From contig NZ_JABBGC010000004.1 of NCBI RefSeq assembly GCF_012927205.1, positions 1,094,485 through 1,158,484 of the forward strand: DNA of 64,000 nt, read 5' to 3'. The translations under genes and the position numbers were made by a program. Positions within the stretch are counted from its first letter, which is position 1. Every line of letters starts with the position of its first letter. Of the stretch, positions 43,716 to 51,079 are shown one piece after another. Below the pieces are notes generated by a model. That model saw nothing but the letters and a program-made list of their open reading frames with translations, did not search any database and was not told the origin of the DNA. The stretch comes from Chitinophaga fulva (GTDB taxonomy: Bacteria; Bacteroidota; Bacteroidia; Chitinophagales; Chitinophagaceae).

Positions 43716-46700
43716 TTAGAAGGTCACGTTTACACCAAAATTGTAGGTAGCATACAGGGGATAAACACTCTTGTCAACGCCCTGGCTGGTAGGTATACCG
43801 CCGATTTCAGGTGAGAAACCACGGTAGCGGAAGAAGTTGAACGCGTTTTGTGCGCTCGCAAAGAAACGCAGGTTCTGCATACCCCAGCGGTTAGCGATAG
43901 TTTTAGGCATGGTATAACCCAGCTGTATGTTCCTGATACGGAAGTAGGAACCGCTTTCCACAAAGAAGGTGTTAGGCAGGAAGTTCTGTCCGCCGCCTAC
44001 GTTGGCAGAAGGATAGGTGTTGGAAGTACCTTCACCGTGCCAGCGATTGTCAAAAAACTCCTTGGTGAAGTTTTCGTTGCCATAACGCAAAGCGATGTTG
44101 GCATTGTATACGTCTACACCGGCAACACCCTGGAACTCCAGGGCCAGGTCGAAGTTTTTATAGTTGAAGCTGGTGTTGATGCCGTAGGTGTATTTAGGAT
44201 TCGGATTACCAATAGGTACGCGGTCTTTACCATCTATCAGTCCATCATTATTAACATCGCGGTATTTGAAATCGCCGGGTTGTGCTTTTGGTTGCGCAGA
44301 AGCGGCCACCTCTGCTGCATTCTGGAACACGCCTTCTACCTGGTAGCCGAAGTATTGGCCGATAGGTTGACCTACCATGGTGCGGGTAAGCAGACCACCA
44401 CCGGTGGAAGCGTCACCGCCGCCATAGATAGGATAGTCGGTGTTGGTGACTTCCAGCACTTTATTGTTGTTAACGCTGAAGTTGCCGCCGATGGAGTAGC
44501 CAAAGCCGCTGGCAGTCTGGTCTTTCCAGTTAGCTGCAAATTCCCAGCCCTGGTTCCGGAAGGTGGCCTGGTTGGCGGTCATCTTTGAATCTTGTGTACC
44601 AAGTGACATGAGTATGGGTACATCGAAAATGGCGGACAGTGTTTTTTTGTTATAGAAACCGGCTTCTATATACAGCCTGTTTTTCAACACGCTGGCTTCA
44701 ATGGCTGCATCAATACCTTCTGATTTCTCCCAGAAAAGTGCCGGAGGCACCAGTGAGGTGACACTCGCACCTGTATAAACGCCACCACCGAAGATAGCGG
44801 TCAGGTAAGGCAATTGATTGATCCGCTGAATAGAGAGGGAAGGGGGAACGGAGGCGTTGCCTACCTGGCCCCAGCTACCGCGCAATTTCAGGTTGTCGAA
44901 AATACCGGTGTTTTTAATGAACGGTTCTTCACTGAGTACCCAGCCTAAGCCTACAGAGGGGAAGTAGCCCCACTGGTCGCCGGGAGAGAACTGGGAAGCA
45001 CCGTCTGCACGGATCGAGGCCGTGAGCAGGTATTTGTCTTTGTACGCATAGTTGACACGACCGAAGTAGGAGGCAATGTTGATCAGCTCACCTTCATCGG
45101 TAACGGAACGGCCGTCGGTATTGCCCAGCCGCAGGTATTTGGTGCCTTCGCTGTTGTTGGGCACATTGTCTGCGCTGGCGATCAGTTTGTAGAACCGGCG
45201 TTGCTGCGCTGCCTGTCCCAGCAACACTTTCAGGCTGTGGTCACCGAATTTGTTGTCATAAGTGAGGGTGTTTTCCACGATCCAGTTCTGCCGGCTGGCA
45301 GTGGTGCGGGTCAGTTTGCTCACTTTGTTGAACTGGTTGGTCGTGGCCCAATATTGTGGTGTATAGTTCCGGATGATACTATCACCATATTCGCCGCCTA
45401 CGCTGCTGTGAAAAACAAAGTGCTTGGCAAAGCGCAGGTCTGCATATACGTTGCCGGTGATCATGCGGCGTTTGGTGTTCTGGTCATAGAAATCCAGGGA
45501 CACCTGTGGATTTTTGCCTGCACCGGTACCGAGGTTCAGTTTGTCCGGATCGCCATAGGAGCCATCAGGATTGAATACCGGTACGATCGGAGCGGAGGTG
45601 TACAGCTGCAGGAAATAGGCGTCCGGAATATCGCTGCTGTTATAAGCTGCAGCGGTAACGGAATAACCTATTCTCAATGGTTCAAACACCTGGAAATCGT
45701 TTTGCAGGCGTGCTGTGATACGGGAGAAGTCATTGGTTTTAACCAGACCATCCTGTTTCATATAACTCAGCGAGAAGTTATAGCTGGATTTCTCTGTACC
45801 ACCATTGATAGACAGCTGATGGTTGGTGGTCAAGGCATTCCGCAGTTCTTGTTTGAACCAGTCGGTGCCGGCGCCATAAGCGCTGGGATCGAAGCGGAGC
45901 GAGTTGTTGTTAATGGCGCTCAGTTCGTTGATGATGGTCGCGTATTCGTTGCCATTGGCCATTTTCACTTTGTTGGTGGCCCGTTGCATGCCTACGTAAC
46001 CGGTATAGTTGATGCTGGGTTTTCCGGCACGGCCCTTTTTGGTGGTGATGAGCACTACGCCGTTGGCTGCCCGCATACCGTAGATAGCCTCGCTGGAGGC
46101 ATCTTTCAGGATGCTCATGTTTTCGATGTCGCCCGGGTTGAGGAAGCTGATGTCATCATACCAAACACCATCTACTACATATAGCGGACTGGGAGAACCA
46201 TATACGGTGGCGGTACCGCGGATTTTGATGGTAGGGGCGGCGCCGGGCTGACCATTGTTGACGATCTGCACACCGGCTACTTTACCTTGCAGGCCGCTCA
46301 TAGCGTTGGTTACCGGCTGTTTGTTGATTTCTTCTCCTTTCACCTGTGCGATGGAGCCGGTGATGTCTATTTTACGTTGAACGCCATAACCTACTACCAC
46401 TACCTGTTGCATCTGGCTCACGGATTCTTCCAGTGCAATGTCCAGCTGCTGGCGATTGTTCACCGGCACTTCCTGTGAGGTGAAGCCGATAAAGCTCGCT
46501 ACCAGGGTGGCGTTGTCGGGCACGTTGAGGGTATAGGAGCCATCGGGGCCGGTTACGGTGCCTTTGGTGGTTCCTTTTATGCTGATGGTAGCGCCGGGGA
46601 TGGGCGTGCCGTCTTTCTTGCTGGTTACTTTACCGGTGACTTTTATCTCCTGGGACATGATCACCACGAGATTGTTTTCCACCAGTTTGTACCGCAGGGA

Positions 46701-47009
46701 AGTGCCGGCGAAGAGGGTGTTCATCACCGCGTCCAGCCCTGAATTGGTGACGTCTACATTAACTTTTTTCCTGATTTCGGTCAAGGCATTATTGTACAGA
46801 AAACGGTAATTACCCTGCTGTTCAATACTACTCAACACCTGTGAGATCTCCGCTTTTTTCAGCTTAAGAGTGATGGTAGCCTGCCCCTTGACGGCGGCGG
46901 ATACCTGGAGAAAACACGCCAACAATAATAACGTGGTGAGTTTCATAATAACAAGTGCTTTTTTTAGGGCATAGGAGTACCTGTCCCTAAATTTTAGCGA
47001 TATTTTCAT
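43716..47009 (-). CDS. SusC/RagA-family TonB-dependent receptor with STN domain
   Basis: Outer-membrane importer of 1097 aa. The signal segment is MKLTTLLLLACFLQVSAAVKGQ. STN (about 48-115, ISQVLSSIEQQGNYRFLY), CarboxypepD_reg (about 123-200, GKVTSKKDGTPIPGATISIK) and the plug follow. The plug has VVVGYGVQRKIDITGSI and the SusC signature LKDASSEAIYGMRAANGVVL. The barrel ends in FGVNVTF. It is complete and pairs with the SusD protein encoded downstream. With the STN domain it should signal to FecR (47178-48257) upon substrate binding. Confidence 0.95.
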   Translation of the reverse strand: MKISLKFRDRYSYALKKALVIMKLTTLLLLACFLQVSAAVKGQATITLKLKKAEISQVLSSIEQQGNYRFLYNNALTEIRKKVNVDVTNSGLDAVMNTLFAGTSLRYKLVENNLVVIMSQEIKVTGKVTSKKDGTPIPGATISIKGTTKGTVTGPDGSYTLNVPDNATLVASFIGFTSQEVPVNNRQQLDIALEESVSQMQQVVVVGYGVQRKIDITGSIAQVKGEEINKQPVTNAMSGLQGKVAGVQIVNNGQPGAAPTIKIRGTATVYGSPSPLYVVDGVWYDDISFLNPGDIENMSILKDASSEAIYGMRAANGVVLITTKKGRAGKPSINYTGYVGMQRATNKVKMANGNEYATIINELSAINNNSLRFDPSAYGAGTDWFKQELRNALTTNHQLSINGGTEKSSYNFSLSYMKQDGLVKTNDFSRITARLQNDFQVFEPLRIGYSVTAAAYNSSDIPDAYFLQLYTSAPIVPVFNPDGSYGDPDKLNLGTGAGKNPQVSLDFYDQNTKRRMITGNVYADLRFAKHFVFHSSVGGEYGDSIIRNYTPQYWATTNQFNKVSKLTRTTASRQNWIVENTLTYDNKFGDHSLKVLLGQAAQQRRFYKLIASADNVPNNSEGTKYLRLGNTDGRSVTDEGELINIASYFGRVNYAYKDKYLLTASIRADGASQFSPGDQWGYFPSVGLGWVLSEEPFIKNTGIFDNLKLRGSWGQVGNASVPPSLSIQRINQLPYLTAIFGGGVYTGASVTSLVPPALFWEKSEGIDAAIEASVLKNRLYIEAGFYNKKTLSAIFDVPILMSLGTQDSKMTANQATFRNQGWEFAANWKDQTASGFGYSIGGNFSVNNNKVLEVTNTDYPIYGGGDASTGGGLLTRTMVGQPIGQYFGYQVEGVFQNAAEVAASAQPKAQPGDFKYRDVNNDGLIDGKDRVPIGNPNPKYTYGINTSFNYKNFDLALEFQGVAGVDVYNANIALRYGNENFTKEFFDNRWHGEGTSNTYPSANVGGGQNFLPNTFFVESGSYFRIRNIQLGYTMPKTIANRWGMQNLRFFASAQNAFNFFRYRGFSPEIGGIPTSQGVDKSVYPLYATYNFGVNVTF

Positions 47010-47090
47010 ACTTTTAAATCTAGAGGTGAAAGTGATGGAAGCTTGCGGCTTGGCGTGTTGGCAAGTTTCCTGATAAGGCTGAATCTTCGG

Positions 47091-47120
47091 CGGGAAATGT
47101 TAGCGCATTTCCCGTTTTAG
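47091..47120 (+). terminator. Terminator-like hairpin antisense to the second susC operon
   Basis: CGGGAAATG (47091-47099) and CATTTCCCG (47106-47114) are perfect complements with a 6-nt loop, followed on the plus strand by TTTTAG. It lies in the 168-nt gap between fecR and susC, with no plus-strand gene before it. This repeats the arrangement at 5275-5310. Confidence 0.5.
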
Positions 47121-47177
47121 TTTTGGTTGGATCACGAGCTGTTAATTAGGTGTGTGTTCATAACGTTGTCAAATTAT

Positions 47178-48257
47178 TCAGTGGATAATGATGGTGTCGT
47201 GCTGTATCTCATAACGGAAAGCGGCCGTCAGCTGTAATGCGCTCAGCGCCTGCTGCACGGTTTCCTGTTCAAATATGCCCGTAAAGCGAAGTTGTTGTAA
47301 CTGTGGATTGTCGAACTGTACACGCACCCCGAAAAACCGTTCCATCTGTTGCGCCAGCTCTGTAAAAGATTCATCTTTAAATACCAGTTTGTTCTCCATC
47401 CAGGATGTTTCGGTGATGGCAGTGGTTTGTGCTGCGTAGTAAGACACATGGCTAAGTGTGACCGTCGTTTCTTCCTTCGCTGTCTGTGTTTTGGCGGAGC
47501 GGGCAATAGCGGGCAACGGGTTCATCACCACGATTTTTTCGCTGGGTTTAAGAATGATCCGGGTGGCGTTGTGTTTTACAATGGCTTCTATGCTACCAGT
47601 AATCAGGGAGGCTTCCGTAGTTTTGTCTTCCGGGTACGACCGTACGTTGAAACTGGTCCCCAGTACACGGATGTCCATCGTTTCCGTATGAATAACAAAT
47701 GGATGGTCTGCCTGTTTGGCCACATCAAAAAAAGCTTCTCCGGAGAGTGTTACGCTGCGGTCATTTTTACCAAAGTCTTTGCTATAGGAGAGTTTGCTTC
47801 CTGCGTTTAGCCATACCCGTGTTCCGTCCGCCAGTTGTATGCTGGTACGCGAACCGTTGCGGGTGGTCACTTCGCTGGCTATGGCGTTGTTGTTTTTTTT
47901 AGAAGATGTCCACCACCAGGCGGCCATACAAAGCAGTACGCCGGTAGAGATGGCGGCAGCCCACAGGTAAGGGCGGCGGGACCGTATGGCTGTAAGGGGT
48001 GTGGGTGTTTCGGTGAGGGTCTGACCAATTGGAATGCCCATGGCCTGCATCCGGTTGATATGCCGGTCGTGCGCAGCTATGGCCGATTCTTCACTGGCGG
48101 CTGCCGTGGTCTTCTGCCACAGTTCATCTACCAACCCGGCCGGCAGTTCTGTGTCAGGATTGTCCCGGAACAGCGCAGATAGCTCCTGCAGTTCTTCCGC
48201 AGTAGCTTCGTTCGCCAGTTTCCGTGCCATCAGTTCCCAAATACGTCTCGTGTTCAT
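47178..48257 (-). CDS. FecR-family anti-sigma factor
   Basis: Membrane anti-sigma regulator of 359 aa. The N-terminal cytoplasmic region (RIWELMARKLANEATAEELQEL) binds sigma in this family. One membrane helix lies at about residues 96-115 (YLWAAAISTGVLLCMAAWWW). The FecR domain has TRNGSRTSIQLADGTRVWLN, GEAFFDV and VLGTSFNVRSYPED. The DUF4974-like tail reads LVFKDESFTELAQQMERFFGVRVQFD. It separates the sigma gene (73 nt upstream) from susC, the standard order. Confidence 0.93.
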   Translation of the reverse strand: MNTRRIWELMARKLANEATAEELQELSALFRDNPDTELPAGLVDELWQKTTAAASEESAIAAHDRHINRMQAMGIPIGQTLTETPTPLTAIRSRRPYLWAAAISTGVLLCMAAWWWTSSKKNNNAIASEVTTRNGSRTSIQLADGTRVWLNAGSKLSYSKDFGKNDRSVTLSGEAFFDVAKQADHPFVIHTETMDIRVLGTSFNVRSYPEDKTTEASLITGSIEAIVKHNATRIILKPSEKIVVMNPLPAIARSAKTQTAKEETTVTLSHVSYYAAQTTAITETSWMENKLVFKDESFTELAQQMERFFGVRVQFDNPQLQQLRFTGIFEQETVQQALSALQLTAAFRYEIQHDTIIIH

Positions 48258-48330
48258 AACGTGAAATAAGATGCTCTTTTTACAGGATCTCTTTTTTCAC
48301 AGAATCTACCAAAGGGAAATAAAAAAAATT

Positions 48331-48909
48331 TTAAGGCTGTAACCGCTGCGGTTTTTTAAGGGAGGTATTGATCGCGCGGGCAATCCTGGCAAGGGCGATG
48401 GCCAGTTGATTGTCAATGGTTTTGACAGAGATGTCCAGGATTTCTGCGATCTCTTTATACCGGAGACCGTCTTCCTTAATTAGTTTGAAGATGATTTTGC
48501 AGCGGGGTGGGAGATCGCTGACCGCCTGTTCAAATTTCGCCAGCAGTTCGGCGCTGATCAGCTGCTCTTCGGGGTTGTAGTGCGGGCTTTCCATATCCAG
48601 CTCCATCTCGTCAAGGGAAAGCGCGTTTTTTTTCTGCTGCTGCAGCAGGTATTTAAGGGCCACGTTTTTGGTGCTCACGTACAGGTATACCCGCAGGTTG
48701 TTGACTTCCGTCAGCCGCCGGCGGCCCTGCCATATATTAATAAATACGTCGGACACCACTTCTTCAGCGATCTGTGCTGAGCGGACAAAAGAACCGGCAA
48801 ATTGTACCAGCGGCTCATAGAAATGCAGGAACAGCTCCTTATAGGCTGATTCGTCGTCATGTAAGCTGATACGGCGCTGCAATTCCTGTATGTTGTTGGC
48901 CGGGAGCAT
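48331..48909 (-). CDS. RNA polymerase ECF sigma-70 factor
   Basis: Sigma factor of 192 aa heading the second polysaccharide locus. Region 2 (KELFLHFYEPLVQFAGSFVRSAQIAEEVVSDVFINIW) and region 4 (LPPRCKIIFKLIKEDGLRYKEIAEILDISVKTIDNQLAIALARI) are intact. The gene follows the end of the SufR-like regulator gene by 61 nt on the same strand, with a short gap that shows no terminator, so some read-through from the regulator gene is possible. Confidence 0.94.
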   Translation of the reverse strand: MLPANNIQELQRRISLHDDESAYKELFLHFYEPLVQFAGSFVRSAQIAEEVVSDVFINIWQGRRRLTEVNNLRVYLYVSTKNVALKYLLQQQKKNALSLDEMELDMESPHYNPEEQLISAELLAKFEQAVSDLPPRCKIIFKLIKEDGLRYKEIAEILDISVKTIDNQLAIALARIARAINTSLKKPQRLQP

Positions 48910-48970
48910 CGTGGCATAAGCTGCTATGCGGCCAAGATAAGTTAAAAATCAATACCAGCCTTCAACAAAC

Positions 48971-49606
48971 TCATTGTTCCCCTTTGGGAGATATGCGGTA
49001 CGCGCATCTTCTGGCGCCGGACAACAGATGGTCGACCCGTTTTACTTCCGCGCCTTCACCGATCACTTCCCGGAAAGTTTCCAGCTCTGCCGAGCAGAAA
49101 CCCTGACAGGCTTCAGCAGCTACGCAGATGGGGCAGTGATTCTCTATTAACATATATCCTTCTTCGTCTTTTTCCCAGGTGGCCATATAGCCCTCGGCGT
49201 CCCGGGTCTCGGCCAGTTTGTTGATTTTGCCTTCCAGCGTATTTTCATGGCTGGTGGCCTGCAAATACTTGTCCAGCCCCACCTTTTTGCTGTTGTCGAT
49301 GACTGCCTGCAGCGCCTCCGGGCCCAAAGTGTCCCGGATGGAGTTGATCAGGCGGACCGTCAGCTCTGCATGTGAATCAGGGAAACGGCACTTGCCTTTT
49401 GTCAGTGACCATATCTGTTGCGGCCTTCCTCTGCCCTTGCGCACTGTGGTTGCCTCTACCCAGCCTTCGTTGCTGAGCTTCAGGAGCTGAAAACGTGCAC
49501 CCTCCACCGTTATATTCAGGGCTTCGGCTACCACTGTCAGGGGTTGAGGCCCCATCGTCTTCAATACCCACAACGCTCTTTCGTTCTCCTGCAAAATATT
49601 ATTCAT
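48971..49606 (-). CDS. SufR-like winged-helix regulator with cysteine cluster
   Basis: Transcription regulator of 211 aa. The N-terminal winged helix (LTVVAEALNITVEGARFQLLKLSNEGWV, then VRKGRGRPQQIWSLT) is of the DeoR/ArsR-like type found in SufR. The C-terminal domain carries Cys158, Cys161, Cys167, Cys171 and Cys201 in HCPIC...CQGFC...ARRCAY. Cys158 and Cys171 have the CX12C spacing of the SufR iron-sulphur site; the third SufR cysteine is not at its usual position. It is divergent from an RND efflux operon, with an 8-bp palindrome at its own start codon. A role as redox- or metal-responsive repressor is inferred. The ATG start at 49606 replaces an upstream TTG. Confidence 0.82.
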   Translation of the reverse strand: MNNILQENERALWVLKTMGPQPLTVVAEALNITVEGARFQLLKLSNEGWVEATTVRKGRGRPQQIWSLTKGKCRFPDSHAELTVRLINSIRDTLGPEALQAVIDNSKKVGLDKYLQATSHENTLEGKINKLAETRDAEGYMATWEKDEEGYMLIENHCPICVAAEACQGFCSAELETFREVIGEGAEVKRVDHLLSGARRCAYRISPKGEQ

Positions 49607-49625
49607 AATAAACAAAGTGTTTATT
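49607..49625. promoter_or_regulatory. Palindromic operator between the SufR-like regulator and the efflux operon
   Basis: AATAAACA and TGTTTATT are perfect 8-bp inverted arms around AAG. The site adjoins the regulator start codon and touches the -33 element of the efflux promoter, so a bound dimer could block both genes. Confidence 0.6.
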
Positions 49626-49653
49626 TGGTTTATTCACAAATTTACTATTTTTG
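49624..49653 (+). promoter_or_regulatory. Promoter of the RND efflux operon
   Basis: TTTG (49624-49627), an 18-nt spacer and TATTTTTG (49646-49653), which matches TAnnTTTG exactly. The expected RNA start is near 49660, leaving a leader of about 170 nt before the first gene. Confidence 0.62.
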
Positions 49654-49828
49654 CATCAGATAAACAATTCAATGGCCGGAAATCCGCTTCAGTACTGACG
49701 AAGCGCTGGTGTCCAGCCTTCACTCCCGTGCCCATACAAGAATGGCAAGCAACAGCTGCTGCAGCCCTCCTGCTGCGGAAGGGCATCGCCATGCTTTCGT
49801 GCGCCGGGGTATCAAAAAACATGATACC

Positions 49829-50995
49829 ATGCAACGAACATTATCCTTTCAAGCTGCTGCCCTGGTGGTGCTTTCTATCCTGACAGCCTGCGGTAGCGGC
49901 CATACTGACGCCGGTTACGGCAATGAACCGCAGCCTTATCCTGTGCTGACGCTCAAGACCTCAGAAACCACCCTCCATATGGATTATCCTGCTACCGTGC
50001 GCGGTCAGCAGAACATTGAAATACGGCCTAAAGTAGATGGCTATGTAGCCCAGATAATGGTAGACGAAGGTGCTACCGTTAAAAAAGGCCAGCTCCTCTT
50101 TAAAATAAACGCTCCACAATACGAACAGGAAGTCCTCACCGCCCAGGCGGCCATCAAAAGCGCTGAAGCGGCTGTTAACACCGCCCGCATGCAGGTGCGT
50201 AAAGTAACACCGCTGGTGAAAAAAGAAATCGTCAGCAATTACGAACTGGAAGCGGCTGAACTGGCGCTGCAAGCCCGCGAAGCGGAACTCGCCCAGGCGA
50301 AAGCCAGCCTGCAAAATGCCCGCGTCAACGTCGGCTATACGACCATCTACAGCCCGGCTGACGGCGTGATCGGTACCCTGCCTTATAAAATCGGCAGCCT
50401 GGTAGCGCCTACCAGCGAACAACCGCTGACCATCCTCTCTGATATCGCCAATGTACATGTGTATTTTTCTTTCACGGAGAAACAACTGCTGGACCTCGCC
50501 GGTACAGATACCAACACATCGCTGGACACTAAACTGAAACAACTGCCGCCGGTACAACTGGTGCTGGCTAACGGTAACGAATATACTGAGAAGGGAAAAG
50601 TGGAAACCACCGGAGGCCTGATCAACAATACTACCGGCGCTATCAGCATGCGCGCGGTCTTCTCCAATAAAGCAGGCCTCATCCGCAGCGGCAGCAGCGC
50701 TACCATCCGCATTCTACAACCAGTCAGCAACGCGCTCATGGTCCCCGCTAAAGCAACGTATGAAATGCAGGGCAAAAAATTTGTCTTCACAGTAGACACC
50801 GCCGGCGCCGCCCGCTCCCGTGAAATCACGGTGAGCGATCGCTCTTCCGGCGACGCTTATATCGTCAGTAACGGTCTGCAGGCTGGCGACAGGGTCATCA
50901 CCGATGGCATCGGCTCCCTGAAAGACGGGACGAAAATAAAACCTGTTGCACCCGCTGCCCCCGGACTGAAGTCCGGGGCCACTGCCGCCCGCTAA
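49829..50995 (+). CDS. RND efflux periplasmic adaptor (membrane fusion) lipoprotein
   Basis: Adaptor protein of 388 aa that joins the inner-membrane pump to the outer-membrane channel. The lipobox is LTAC. The lipoyl halves (IEIRPKVDGYVAQIMVDEGATVKKGQLLFKI and VGYTTIYSPADGVIGTLPYKIGSLV) flank a coiled-coil hairpin (about 95-165). Beta-barrel and membrane-proximal domains follow, up to GDRVITDGIGSLKDGTKIKPV. The ATG at 49829 (MQRTLSFQ) begins the signal peptide; an upstream in-frame ATG would add an unlikely 40-residue extension. The last residues (APGLKSGATAAR) are encoded by a palindromic repeat that overlaps the 3' end. Confidence 0.94.
   Translation: MQRTLSFQAAALVVLSILTACGSGHTDAGYGNEPQPYPVLTLKTSETTLHMDYPATVRGQQNIEIRPKVDGYVAQIMVDEGATVKKGQLLFKINAPQYEQEVLTAQAAIKSAEAAVNTARMQVRKVTPLVKKEIVSNYELEAAELALQAREAELAQAKASLQNARVNVGYTTIYSPADGVIGTLPYKIGSLVAPTSEQPLTILSDIANVHVYFSFTEKQLLDLAGTDTNTSLDTKLKQLPPVQLVLANGNEYTEKGKVETTGGLINNTTGAISMRAVFSNKAGLIRSGSSATIRILQPVSNALMVPAKATYEMQGKKFVFTVDTAGAARSREITVSDRSSGDAYIVSNGLQAGDRVITDGIGSLKDGTKIKPVAPAAPGLKSGATAAR
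50957..50982 (+). repeat. REP-like palindrome inside the 3' end of the adaptor gene
   Basis: CCCCGGACT (50959-50967) and AGTCCGGGG (50970-50978) are perfect 9-bp arms with GA between, followed by CCAC. The shape matches the palindromes at 7397 and 7511 (CCC.GG.CT.AAG.CC.GGG, then C.AC). Confidence 0.7.
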
Positions 50996-51079
50996 TCATC
51001 GCCCGCGGTTTTACTACGCACGGTACCGGTTACACGCTGGTACCGGTAGCTACTGCTTTGTCCTTTTAAAAAAGATCGT

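Noticed and set aside
45201..46184. Plus-strand frame of 327 codons opposite the second susC
   Set aside because: It is antisense to the SusC plug and barrel with no coding signal of its own.
51024..51048. Inverted repeat TACCGGT / ACCGGTA as terminator between adaptor and permease genes
   Set aside because: The stem is only 7 bp with an 11-nt loop and no T-run, and the genes belong to one operon.
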